64,000 nt of DNA. Source: Streptomyces niphimycinicus. GTDB lineage: Bacteria; Actinomycetota; Actinomycetes; Streptomycetales; Streptomycetaceae. The stretch is taken from the NCBI RefSeq assembly GCF_018883605.1, contig NZ_JAHLEM010000015.1:1-64000 (forward strand). The letters are read 5' to 3'. Positions 46,984 to 54,896 of this stretch are shown one piece after another (positions within the stretch are counted from its first letter, which is position 1; each line of letters starts with the position of its first letter). Under the pieces are notes generated by a model. It was not told the origin of the DNA, did no database searches, and saw only the letters and a program-made list of their open reading frames with translations. The position numbers were made by a program, and so were the translations under genes.

Positions 46984-48669
46984 ATGCGCGGCCTCACTGA
47001 GGCGAACCTCAAAATGCTGGCCGGCCCCCGTTCCTACGAGCGCGGGCTCGGCTACCTGGACGCGGTGTCCGGAGTCGAGGTCGGTGACGGCTGGGTCACC
47101 GCGAGTGTCCATGGCACGGAGCGGTACGAGGTGGAGCTGACGCTGGACGGGACAGGTGGGCTGTCCGGAGAGTGCGACTGCCCGTACGGCATGGAGGGCA
47201 ACTTCTGCAAGCATCTGGTCGCCCTCGGCCTGACGGTGCTCGCCCAGCGGGAGAGCCTGCCGCGGCAGCGGAAGGCGGCCCGGGACCGTGCGCAGGACCT
47301 TGACGGGTGGCTGTCCGCCCTGTCCAAGGACTCATTACTCGCCCTCGTACGGGAACAGATCGCCGAGGACCGGCAGTTGCGCCGCCGCCTGGAGCTTCGG
47401 GCCGCGAGCGCTCGCGGCGACCTCGCCGCGGTCCGGGCCCGTATCCGTGATCTGCTGGACATCTCACCGTTCACGCAGTACGGGTACGTCGAGTACGCCG
47501 ATGCCCGCGCCTACGCCGATCAGGCCGGGCAGGCGGTGTCCGCGATCGGCGCGCTCACCGGTTCGGGCCGGGCCGACGACGCGATCACCCTGGCGCGGGA
47601 GGCGATGAAGCTGCTCGCCGACGCGGTGGAGAGCGTCGACGACTCGGACGGATGGCTCGGGCAGGTCGGTGCGGACCTCGCCGACGCCCACCTCGAAGCG
47701 TGCCGTGCGGCACGCCCCGACCCCGAGGAGCTCGCGCGCTGGCTGGTCGGTCATGCGCTCGGCGACGTGGACGACGGCCTCACGGACATCGATCCGCTCG
47801 ACTACGAGGACGTCCTCGGCGAAGAGGGGATGGCCGTCCTGCGGAAGTCGGCGGTCGAGGCGTGGCGGGGGAACCGCCGCGGCTGGGCGGAGAAGTACCT
47901 GATGGAGCGTCTGGCCAAGGCGGGAGGTGACGTGGACGCGGTGATCGCCGTGCATGCGGCCGACCTCTCACCGAACGGCCACACACACCTGGTCATCGCC
48001 CACGAGCTGGACACCGCCCGGCGCCCCGACGAGGCCCTGCGCTGGGCGGAACGCGGCATCCAGGAAACCCGGGGCACCTGTGACCTCGCCGTCATCGACA
48101 CCGCCCTCGTCGACTACCTCTGCGACCGCTACGCGCAGGCGGATCGGATGCCCGATGCCGTCGCCCTGCGCCGCGACCACTTCGGCGCCCGCCGCACCCT
48201 GCTCGCGTACCAGCAACTGCGAGCCGCCGCCCGGGCCGCGGACTGCTGGCCGGCCGAGCGTGAGGGAGCGCTGGCTCTGCTGCGTGCCGACGCAGAGCAG
48301 CAACAGCACTCGCGGTACGGCGGCCCGATCCTGATCGACGCCCTGCTCGACGACAAGGACACCGACGCGGCCTGGCATGCCGCCACCGAGACCGGCGCCC
48401 ACGACCAACAGTGGCTCACGCTCGCCGACCAGGCCCGTGCCGCCCGCCCCGCCGACGCCCTCGGCGTCTACCGGCGCCTGGCCGAAGCCCTCACGAAGCA
48501 GACGGGTAACGCGATCTACGAGCAGCTCACCAGCCTGCTGCTGAGCATCCGCGACTGCCACCGCCGCCTGGGTACACAGGACGAGTTCACCACATACCTC
48601 ACCGCCCTGCGCGCCGACCAGAAGCGCAAACGAAACCTGATGCGGCTCCTGGACCAGCACGGCCTGTGA
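46984..48669 (+). CDS. SWIM zinc-finger protein (long) with helical repeat C-terminus
   Basis: 561 residues from ATG 46984, chosen for the GGAAG upstream and the canonical start MRGLTEANLKMLAG. A classic SWIM motif CDCPYGMEGNFCKHLVALGL lies at about residues 60-80. The remaining 480 residues are alpha-helical, TPR/HEAT-like, with repeated segments such as ADLAEAHLEA-like and ALRWAERGIQE. It is a common actinobacterial protein type without a settled function. It lies with the shorter SWIM gene between two imperfect direct repeats and may have arrived with them. Confidence 0.75.
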   Translation: MRGLTEANLKMLAGPRSYERGLGYLDAVSGVEVGDGWVTASVHGTERYEVELTLDGTGGLSGECDCPYGMEGNFCKHLVALGLTVLAQRESLPRQRKAARDRAQDLDGWLSALSKDSLLALVREQIAEDRQLRRRLELRAASARGDLAAVRARIRDLLDISPFTQYGYVEYADARAYADQAGQAVSAIGALTGSGRADDAITLAREAMKLLADAVESVDDSDGWLGQVGADLADAHLEACRAARPDPEELARWLVGHALGDVDDGLTDIDPLDYEDVLGEEGMAVLRKSAVEAWRGNRRGWAEKYLMERLAKAGGDVDAVIAVHAADLSPNGHTHLVIAHELDTARRPDEALRWAERGIQETRGTCDLAVIDTALVDYLCDRYAQADRMPDAVALRRDHFGARRTLLAYQQLRAAARAADCWPAEREGALALLRADAEQQQHSRYGGPILIDALLDDKDTDAAWHAATETGAHDQQWLTLADQARAARPADALGVYRRLAEALTKQTGNAIYEQLTSLLLSIRDCHRRLGTQDEFTTYLTALRADQKRKRNLMRLLDQHGL

Positions 48670-48817
48670 ACCCACAACCGGCCCCTGAAAGCCGAGCCTG
48701 TACGACCGGAGCCTGGGGCGTCCGACGGCCGGTTGGGAATCGTTGTATGGCATGGGCCGACTGCTGTAGTGAAGCGCTTCTCGCAGGCTCGAGTGCCCGG
48801 CGGGGAACTCGGCAAAT
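48670..48817. other. Short non-coding spacer left of repeat copy B
   Basis: About 150 bases after the long SWIM gene. No gene or hairpin is supported. It leads directly into the second copy of the direct repeat. Confidence 0.35.
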
Positions 48818-48929
48818 GGGGACAAAGCGAGCCATTAATGGGCGGTGAGCTGGTGATCCAGACGACCGTCCCGGTGCCGGTGACTCGAGCGCGCACGTAG
48901 CCGACCGGCGCTCCGCCCGCACCGCACGG
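48818..48929. repeat. Imperfect direct repeat, copy B
   Basis: Counterpart of 45651-45757. Shares GAGCCATT, the identical 20-base core GCGGTGAGCTGGTGATCCAG, CGTCCCGGTG and a GCACGTAG / CGGCGCT / CGCACGG tail, with scattered substitutions and a 6-base insertion. Same orientation as copy A, about 3.1 kb apart. Confidence 0.75.
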
Positions 48930-49023
48930 CAGTCGCCCCTAGCGCATCAGCGGCGGACCGGACGACCGGCGTTGTGTCGGCTCTCGCCTGGCGCACATTC
49001 GGCAGAGCGCGAGGGGTGTGCCG

Positions 49024-49295
49024 TCAGATTTTGATGATGGTGATGTGTCCGCCGCATAGCGCCGTGAGGTCTTCGGGGTCGGAGGTGAGCACTGTTGTGA
49101 GCCCAGAGACGGCAAGGGCGGCGGCACTGAACATGGCGTCGATGGCGTACTTGTGCCCGTGTCGGCCAGGAGAGCGGCGGCGTGGCGGGCGACGGCGTCG
49201 GTGACTGGCTCGACGACTCAGCCGGTTACCGCGCGGTCTCGCAGTACGGCTTTGGCCAGTCTCTCGCTGTCGAGGACCAGGGTGCCGCCGGTCGG
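49024..49295 (-). pseudogene. Degraded PIN-domain toxin (VapC-like)
   Basis: The minus strand contains, in three different frames or segments, GGTLVLDSERLAKAVLRD (typical PIN N-terminus), VTDAVARHAAALLADTG (middle helix) and KYAIDAMFSAAALAVSG followed by LTSDPEDLTALCG (PIN C-terminus with its Asp residues), ending at TGA 49024-49026. An internal stop near 49235, a missing segment after LRDRAV, and a frame change between ADTG and HKYAID show it is dead. No antitoxin gene is recognisable beside it. The surrounding 49296-49460 has no gene. Confidence 0.7.
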
Positions 49296-49460
49296 TCAGT
49301 AGGAGAGATCATAAATCGTTCCGCTTCGCGGGCACGGGCCGGGGTTTTCGGCCCCTGTAACCCCATTTGTCGCAGCACGCAAGGGAGTTGGGTTACTCTC
49401 TCCCACTCTCCGGGGGCCTGACCGAAGCACCGCACCTCACCGTCACATCAAGGGGAGCAT

Positions 49461-49865
49461 GTGGATCAGAACGTGCTGGCGCTTGCAGGAGCCGCAGGTA
49501 CGACCATCGTGACGCTGATGGTCACCGACGCATGGGAGCAGGCCAGGCGCGGTGTTGTATCCCTCTGGCAACGCTTTCGGCCGCAGGAGGCGGAGGAAAT
49601 CGATGGACTTCTGTCCAGGTCGCGTGAGGCTCTCCTCACCGGCGGGGAGCAGGCCGACATCGAAAGCGAGTGGCAACTCCGTCTCGGCGCTCTGTTGGCT
49701 CAGCGGCAGGAAGCCACAGCCGCACTGTCGTCCCTGCTGAGTGAGCTGAACTCTGACCGGAACGGCCAGGTGATCAGTGGAACGATGCACCTCGAGGCGC
49801 ACGTCGGCGGCCAGGGGCAGGTTTACCAGTCCGCACGTGACCAGACCGTGAACCACTACCGCTGA
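49461..49865 (+). CDS. Small membrane-associated protein with C-terminal amyloid-like motif
   Basis: 134 residues from GTG 49461 with AAGGGGAG directly upstream. The N-terminus is hydrophobic (LALAGAAGTTIVTLMV), then a helical segment (WEQARRGVVSLWQRFRP, EAEEIDGLLSRSREALL). The last 30 residues read GTMHLEAHVGGQGQVYQ then SARDQTVNHY. This G-x-G-x-V-Y-Q-x-x-RDQTV motif recurs at the N-terminus of the next protein. It resembles the Gly/Gln-rich strand motifs of bacterial amyloid-signalling (RHIM-like) sequences. The stop is 6 bases before the next ATG. Function unknown; I infer a membrane effector or adaptor of the downstream NLR-type protein. Confidence 0.65.
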   Translation: MDQNVLALAGAAGTTIVTLMVTDAWEQARRGVVSLWQRFRPQEAEEIDGLLSRSREALLTGGEQADIESEWQLRLGALLAQRQEATAALSSLLSELNSDRNGQVISGTMHLEAHVGGQGQVYQSARDQTVNHYR

Positions 49866-49871
49866 TCGAGC

Positions 49872-50981
49872 ATGAACGAGTCAACAGACCCTCTCACTGG
49901 CGCGATCCACTTGTGGGGTACCGCTTCGGAGGGCGCTGGCGTGTACCAGGCGGGTCGAGACCAGACCGTGATGCACGTCAACCTCAATGTGAGTGGGGAC
50001 CAGGATGGTTCAGGGCACCTCGGCCTACGTGTCACCCCGGAAGCTGCTCAACAGCACACGCAGTACGTCATCGAGAAATTGACCCTGGCTGTTGAGCACT
50101 TCCGCCGCAGATGCGAGGAACTGGAGGACGAGGCGTGCCGGGCCCGTATGGAAGGACGCCGCGAGGCGCTGCGCGAGGTGGAGCAGAAACTGCGGGACGC
50201 CGAGTGGCGTGTGATGCAGGCCCAGGCGATGAAAAAGCAGGCCGAGCAGGAACGCGAGCGTCTCGAGGCCCTCTTGGCCCGGTCGCGGTACAGGGCGGCC
50301 GCAGCGAGTCGGCAGCCGGCGCAGGGGGTGGCGGCGCCGGACGACCAGCGAGTCTTCGAGACAGTCCTGGCCTCGGCCGATGACGAACTGCAATTGATTC
50401 GTGAAGAGTTGCGCACTCTGGCCGACGATCTTCGGGGGAGTGAGGAGCGGCCCGACGGCGGTCGGGTTGTACGAGGTGAAACCGAACCCGCGCCCCCGGT
50501 CGTCCCGGACCGGGCGCCTGAGGTCGCCACCGGGACTTCGATCGGCTCCCCGGCGCCTGGGACACCGCGCTCTCAAGCGCGAGCGGTGACCAGTACCTCG
50601 CAGCGCGCCACCCGCACGCTGGGACGCGGCCGACGGTTCCTAGGCCGCCTGTTCTTCGTCTCCGCCGGATTGCCGATGCCCGTCGCAGGCGCGGCCATAA
50701 GAGCGACGTTCTCCCACGAACCGGGAGTGGCAGTCATCTGGCGCGTTCTGTTCCCCGTGAGCGCGGTACTTCTCGTCACCATGGCGGCCGCCCTGCTCCT
50801 CTTGTTCGCTAGGTTGGCGTACGCGTGGGGGCAGGACGAAGGAACACATTCATTGAGCTGTGCCGTCCACGCAATAGTGGGCATCGTGACCTGCCTCGTG
50901 GGAATGGCACTGACGCCGGACGCCCTGCCGCTGCTGGCCGACTGCGGCCGGTTGTTCGCGGAGTACCTCGGTCCGTTGTAG
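49872..50981 (+). CDS. Coiled-coil, multi-helix membrane protein with N-terminal amyloid-like motif
   Basis: 369 residues. N-terminus: TGAIHLWGTASEGAGVYQ then AGRDQTVMHVNLNVSG, repeating the motif that ends the preceding protein. Next, a long charged coiled coil (about 60-140; RREALREVEQKLRDAEWRV, KKQAEQERERLEALLAR), a disordered Pro/Thr/Arg linker, and two or three transmembrane segments at the end (FPVSAVLLVTMAAALLLLFA, AVHAIVGIVTCLVGMAL). The order motif-coil-membrane is what one expects of a signal-activated membrane effector. It is translationally close to the upstream gene and shares its strand with the DUF6879 pair and the NB-ARC gene. No catalytic motif. Confidence 0.68.
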   Translation: MNESTDPLTGAIHLWGTASEGAGVYQAGRDQTVMHVNLNVSGDQDGSGHLGLRVTPEAAQQHTQYVIEKLTLAVEHFRRRCEELEDEACRARMEGRREALREVEQKLRDAEWRVMQAQAMKKQAEQERERLEALLARSRYRAAAASRQPAQGVAAPDDQRVFETVLASADDELQLIREELRTLADDLRGSEERPDGGRVVRGETEPAPPVVPDRAPEVATGTSIGSPAPGTPRSQARAVTSTSQRATRTLGRGRRFLGRLFFVSAGLPMPVAGAAIRATFSHEPGVAVIWRVLFPVSAVLLVTMAAALLLLFARLAYAWGQDEGTHSLSCAVHAIVGIVTCLVGMALTPDALPLLADCGRLFAEYLGPL

Positions 50982-51263
50982 GCCTGTCGGCGAATTTCGA
51001 AGGGCCGCGTCCACGGTCTTGGTGTACGGCGACGGCGCGCAGGCAGTGGGAGCGCCGGGTGTAACACCTTTCCCGGATGCACTGCACTTCGGCGGGTACA
51101 GCAAGAGAGCCGACCGGCGCCTGACCGCACGGGGAGCCGCCTCTGACGGCTTCCGTGCCACCACCCGGCGGCTCGGCCGTAGGGCGACCCTCTCACCGAT
51201 GGGTGTGGCCCTGGATACAGTGGGTAGCCACAGCGTGCTCGACCACCTCGACCGGAGGCAGAC
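50982..51263. other. Intergenic region upstream of the DUF6879 pair
   Basis: 282 bases without a supported gene. The final GGAGG precedes ATG 51264 by 5 bases. A promoter for the next genes may lie here but I cannot identify it. Confidence 0.4.
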
Positions 51264-51533
51264 ATGGCCCGTGCCTGGGAGGCTGACCCGTCCGCGTTAT
51301 TCGAGCGTCGGCTTGGGAAGTCGGCCGAAGAGCTCGGGAACTCCGATGGTAATGACGAGTGTCCGGACATCTGGCAGCTCGACAACGGTGATGTGGCTGT
51401 GATCGGCAGGGATCTGACAGCCGTCTACGGCCCCCGCCTGCCGCAGGGCGTGAGCCTCGCTCCTGATGAGCGGCTGGTCGTCATCCCGGGGAACATGCTC
51501 CGCGCGGCGAAGAAGGACATCCCCGATGCTTGA
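51264..51533 (+). CDS. Small acidic protein, usual partner of DUF6879
   Basis: 89 residues from ATG 51264 with GGAGG upstream. Contains DIWQLDNGDVAVIGRDLTA and RLPQGVSLAPDERLVVIP, the beta-rich pattern of small Streptomyces proteins encoded before DUF6879 genes. Overlaps the next gene by 8 bases, hence translationally coupled. No known activity. Confidence 0.72.
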   Translation: MARAWEADPSALFERRLGKSAEELGNSDGNDECPDIWQLDNGDVAVIGRDLTAVYGPRLPQGVSLAPDERLVVIPGNMLRAAKKDIPDA

Positions 51534-52164
51534 TCTCCTCGCCCCCGTCCTCGTTCCCGAGCAGGGCGATCGGCTCACCCGCACCGCCTACAAGGAGGAC
51601 TTCCGGCAACGGGAGGACGCGGTCCGTAACGGCAGTTCCTGGAAACTGGAGCGCCGACAGCACTTCGAGGAGCAGGGCAGTCCGAGCCGGGACGCCCTGC
51701 GCCGGGGTGACTGGGAGGAGGCGCTTCGGCTCCTCGCCGACCGACGCGACACCTTGGCCGCGACCGCTCAGGAAGACGAGCGCAGGGGATATGTCTTTCA
51801 CCGTGTGCGGGTGGTCGAGAGTCCACTGACGCCGTATGTGCAGTGGGAACTCCACTCCCAGCGCCAGCGCGCGGAGTACGGGCAGCGGATCAGGGTCGTG
51901 CCCGCCGCGCAGGTGACCGTCTCGGAGGACACCGGTCCGCTTCCGGAAGTGGTGGTGCTGGGCGGCCGCACCCTCTTCCAAGTCCTGTACACCGAAGCAG
52001 GAGTTGCGAACGGTGCGATCCGCTACACCGACCGTGACCTCGTCGAGCGCTGGGAGAACTACATCAAGGCGCTCTACGCGGTGGGTGAAGGGGTGATCTC
52101 CTACTTCGACCGTGAGGTGGCGCGCCTTGATCCGCCGACGCTGAGCGACGCGGGAAGGGAGTAG
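51526..52164 (+). CDS. DUF6879-type protein
   Basis: 212 residues from ATG 51526. Typical blocks: KLERRQHFEEQGSPSRDALRRG in part, a VFHRVRVVESPLTPYVQWEL strand, IRVVPAAQV, and YFDREVARLD near the end. These match my memory of the abundant actinobacterial DUF6879 family, usually found near XRE regulators; function unknown. The frame at 51466 would only add 20 unlikely codons. Its stop at 52162-52164 lies inside the ribosome binding region of the following NB-ARC gene, so the two are probably coupled. Confidence 0.72.
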   Translation: MLDLLAPVLVPEQGDRLTRTAYKEDFRQREDAVRNGSSWKLERRQHFEEQGSPSRDALRRGDWEEALRLLADRRDTLAATAQEDERRGYVFHRVRVVESPLTPYVQWELHSQRQRAEYGQRIRVVPAAQVTVSEDTGPLPEVVVLGGRTLFQVLYTEAGVANGAIRYTDRDLVERWENYIKALYAVGEGVISYFDREVARLDPPTLSDAGRE

Positions 52165-52168
52165 ACCG

Positions 52169-54586
52169 ATCGCATCGCCAGGTGGACAGGACGAGCACTT
52201 CGGCAGCACCCACTCCGAGCTGTCGGGATCCTCACGTGACGTCGTCCAGGCGAGAAGTGTCCACGGAGGCATCCACTTCCACGCGCAGGGCACACCGGAC
52301 CCGGGGAGGTCTTCCAGCCCTGTCCCACGCCAGTTACCGGCCGACGTGGGCGGATTCGTCAACCGAACCGATGAGCTCGGCCAGTTGAACGCCGTCCTCA
52401 CCACCGAGGACGGCGGTCCGCTCGTCGTCTCGGTATACGTGATCGCCGGCACCGCCGGCGCCGGAAAGACATCGCTGGCACTGCGCTGGGCACACCAGGT
52501 CCGGGAGCGCTTCCCGGATGGCCAGTTGTACGCCAATCTGCGGGGCTACGACCCCGGAGAGCCGGTCGCGGCACGCGAGGCCCTGCACCGCTTGCTGACC
52601 TCGCTCGGTGTCCGGGCCGAAGCCGTACCGCAGGATCTCGACGCGGCCGCTGCGCTATACCGCTCGTTACTGGCCGACCGCCGGGTACTGGTCGTCCTGG
52701 ACAACGCGGCCACCGTCGGCCAGGTCAGGCCCTTGCTGCCAGGGAGCGCGCACAGCCTGGTGCCGGTCACCAGCCGCAGCCGCCTGTCCGGCCTCGCCGT
52801 CCGCGACGGGGCCCGCCGGCTCACGCTCGGCGTGCTGCCGGAGCCGGAGGCGGTTGCCCTGCTGCGCGTCGTCACCGCGGGATACCGGCCGGTCGATGAC
52901 GAACGGCAGCTCGCCGAGTTGGCCCACCTGTGCGCACGCCTCCCGCTCGCTCTGCGGATAGCTGCGGAACGCGCCGCTAGTCACCCCCACCTACGGCTGG
53001 ACGACCTGATCGCCGACCTGCGCGACGAATCGGCCCTCTGGGACGCCCTGAGCACGGGCGACGACGAGGAAGCCGAAGCTGTTCGCACCGTCTTCGCGTG
53101 GTCGTATCGCGCCCTGTCCGAGCAAGCCGCCCGCCTGTTCCGCCTGCTGGGCCTGCACCCCGGACCCGAGTTCGGGCTGCGGGCCGCCGCGGCCCTGGCC
53201 GGGTCGGCCGGCATCAGTCGGTCCCGGCAGATGCTGGACTCTCTGGTCGGCGCACACCTCCTGGAACAGACCGCCCAGGACCGCTACCGGTTCCATGACC
53301 TTCTGCGGGCCTACGCCATCGACCAGGCCCAGCACGAAGAGCCGCCGGCCGAGCGAGAGGCAGCTCTGCGGCGCGTGCTGGAGTGGTATCTGCACACCGC
53401 CGACGCCGCGCAGAGCTGGATCAACCCCGCCGAGGACCGCGTGCCCCTCACGCCCGCCCCGGACGACATCAGCCCGCTGACGTTCTCCGAGTACGACGCC
53501 GCCGTGGACTGGGCCGAGCGCGAGCACGACAACCTCCTCCAGGCCGTGCGTACGGCGGCCGACGCCGGCCAAGACCGACTGGCGTGGCAGTTGGCCACCG
53601 TCCTGTGGAACGCGCAGTTCCCATCCGCCTCGGGCACAAGCTGGCCGGCCGTGGGCCGCATCGGGCTGGAGGCAGCCCAACGGCTGGGGGAACGCGCCGC
53701 ACAAGGCGCACTCCACACCTACCTCGGCATGGCCTACACCCGCATCAACCGCCAAGCCGAAAGCCTCGAATCCCACGAGAACGCGCTGACCATCCGGCGC
53801 GACCTGGGCGATCGCCTTGGCGAAGCACGCTCACTCAACCTGATCGGCCTGAACCATCTCCGCGGCAGACGACTCGACTCCGCTGCCCGCTACTTCGAGC
53901 AGGCCATCTCCGCCTTCCAGGAGCAGGACGCCGCCCACTGGGCCGCCACGGCGATGTCCAACCTCGCGACCACCCACTACCGCGCCGGGCGGCTTCCGGA
54001 GGCGGCGACCGTCATCGACCAGGCCCTGGCAGCGCACCGGACTCTCGGTGATCAGCGCGGCGAAGGCAACATCCTGCGTGTGCTGAGCGACGTCCAACGC
54101 GAACAGGGCGACGTCGAGGCATCCCTGGCCTCGGCCCAGGCCGCCCTCGACATCGCCCTCACCCTCCGCAACCTCCGTCTGGAGGGGTTCTGGCTGCTGA
54201 CCCTCGGCGATGCCCAGCAGGCGAACAGCCAGTACGCCGAGGCCCTGACCTCCTACCAACGATCCGCCACACTCCACCGACGCCTCGCCGACCGCAGCCG
54301 AGAGGCGCTGGCCTGGCAGGGCGTGGGCGAGGTCTACCGCCGCCTTGGACGCCAGACAGAGGCGGCCGACTTCCACCGCCAGGCCGCCTCGACGCACCGC
54401 GATCTCGGCGATGAGTGGCACCAGGCCCTGGCGTTGGATGGCCTGGCCTCGGCGGTACTCGGCGAAAGCCCGGAAGAGGCCCACCGACACTGGACACAGG
54501 TACTGAGGCTGCTAGCCGACTTCGACGATCCTCGCGCAGTGGTGGTGCGGGAGAGAATCGAAAGTCGGCTGACAGAAACTAGCTGA
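52169..54586 (+). CDS. NB-ARC / TPR NLR-type protein with N-terminal amyloid-like motif; unusual (ATC) start
   Basis: 805 residues if read from ATC 52169; 746 if from GTG 52346. The frame is closed by TGA 52142, and no ATG, GTG or TTG occurs in frame before 52346. A strong GGAAGGGAG (52153-52161) stands 7 bases before ATC 52169. The 59 residues so gained contain SELSGSSRDVVQARSVHGG and IHFHAQ, the motif normally found at the start of such Streptomyces proteins. Then NB-ARC: VIAGTAGAGKTSLALRW (P-loop), RVLVVLDNAATVGQVRPLLP, LVPVTSRSRLSGL and LARLPLALRI-like. From about 430 onwards are TPR-type repeats (HTYLGMAYTRINRQAESLES, SLNLIGLNHLRGRRLDSAAR). STAND proteins sense a ligand with the repeats and oligomerise; I infer that it signals to the two motif-bearing membrane proteins upstream. 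Confidence 0.78.
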   Translation: MASPGGQDEHFGSTHSELSGSSRDVVQARSVHGGIHFHAQGTPDPGRSSSPVPRQLPADVGGFVNRTDELGQLNAVLTTEDGGPLVVSVYVIAGTAGAGKTSLALRWAHQVRERFPDGQLYANLRGYDPGEPVAAREALHRLLTSLGVRAEAVPQDLDAAAALYRSLLADRRVLVVLDNAATVGQVRPLLPGSAHSLVPVTSRSRLSGLAVRDGARRLTLGVLPEPEAVALLRVVTAGYRPVDDERQLAELAHLCARLPLALRIAAERAASHPHLRLDDLIADLRDESALWDALSTGDDEEAEAVRTVFAWSYRALSEQAARLFRLLGLHPGPEFGLRAAAALAGSAGISRSRQMLDSLVGAHLLEQTAQDRYRFHDLLRAYAIDQAQHEEPPAEREAALRRVLEWYLHTADAAQSWINPAEDRVPLTPAPDDISPLTFSEYDAAVDWAEREHDNLLQAVRTAADAGQDRLAWQLATVLWNAQFPSASGTSWPAVGRIGLEAAQRLGERAAQGALHTYLGMAYTRINRQAESLESHENALTIRRDLGDRLGEARSLNLIGLNHLRGRRLDSAARYFEQAISAFQEQDAAHWAATAMSNLATTHYRAGRLPEAATVIDQALAAHRTLGDQRGEGNILRVLSDVQREQGDVEASLASAQAALDIALTLRNLRLEGFWLLTLGDAQQANSQYAEALTSYQRSATLHRRLADRSREALAWQGVGEVYRRLGRQTEAADFHRQAASTHRDLGDEWHQALALDGLASAVLGESPEEAHRHWTQVLRLLADFDDPRAVVVRERIESRLTETS

Positions 54587-54896
54587 AGCAGCGGCTGAGC
54601 CGTTCCGGACGGTGCTCGGTGGCGCTGATCAGCCGAAGGCCCCAGAACGGTGTCTCTGCCGCACGGCGAGCTGCGGGTGCTGGCCACGCTCCCGGCCGCG
54701 TACGTGGCTCCGGGTGGTCCACACCGCTGCGAGAGCACGATGCACATCAGCGGAGAGGCACGGGCCCTGGCTCCTCGCCTCCTTGCCACTGACGCATGCA
54801 CGCCGTCGTGGCTGATTTGCGCCCTTTCCGGACTCCGGAACCCAATTCACCGTAAGGGTCGGGAGACGACACGGTCTGCGCCGAGGGGGAGCTGCC
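54587..54896. other. Intergenic region before the beta-family gene
   Basis: 310 bases with no supported gene. A GGGGGAG ribosome binding site lies at the right end before ATG 54897. The open frames in it do not carry recognisable motifs. Confidence 0.4.

Noticed and set aside
48516-48896. Minus-strand frame through repeat copy B
   Set aside because: Only the VWITSSP stretch is shared with copy A; the rest is antisense to the SWIM gene. Kept as a repeat, not a gene.
54650-54896. Possible gene upstream of the beta-family protein
   Set aside because: The open frame continues out of frame through the beta gene, and no motif is visible.
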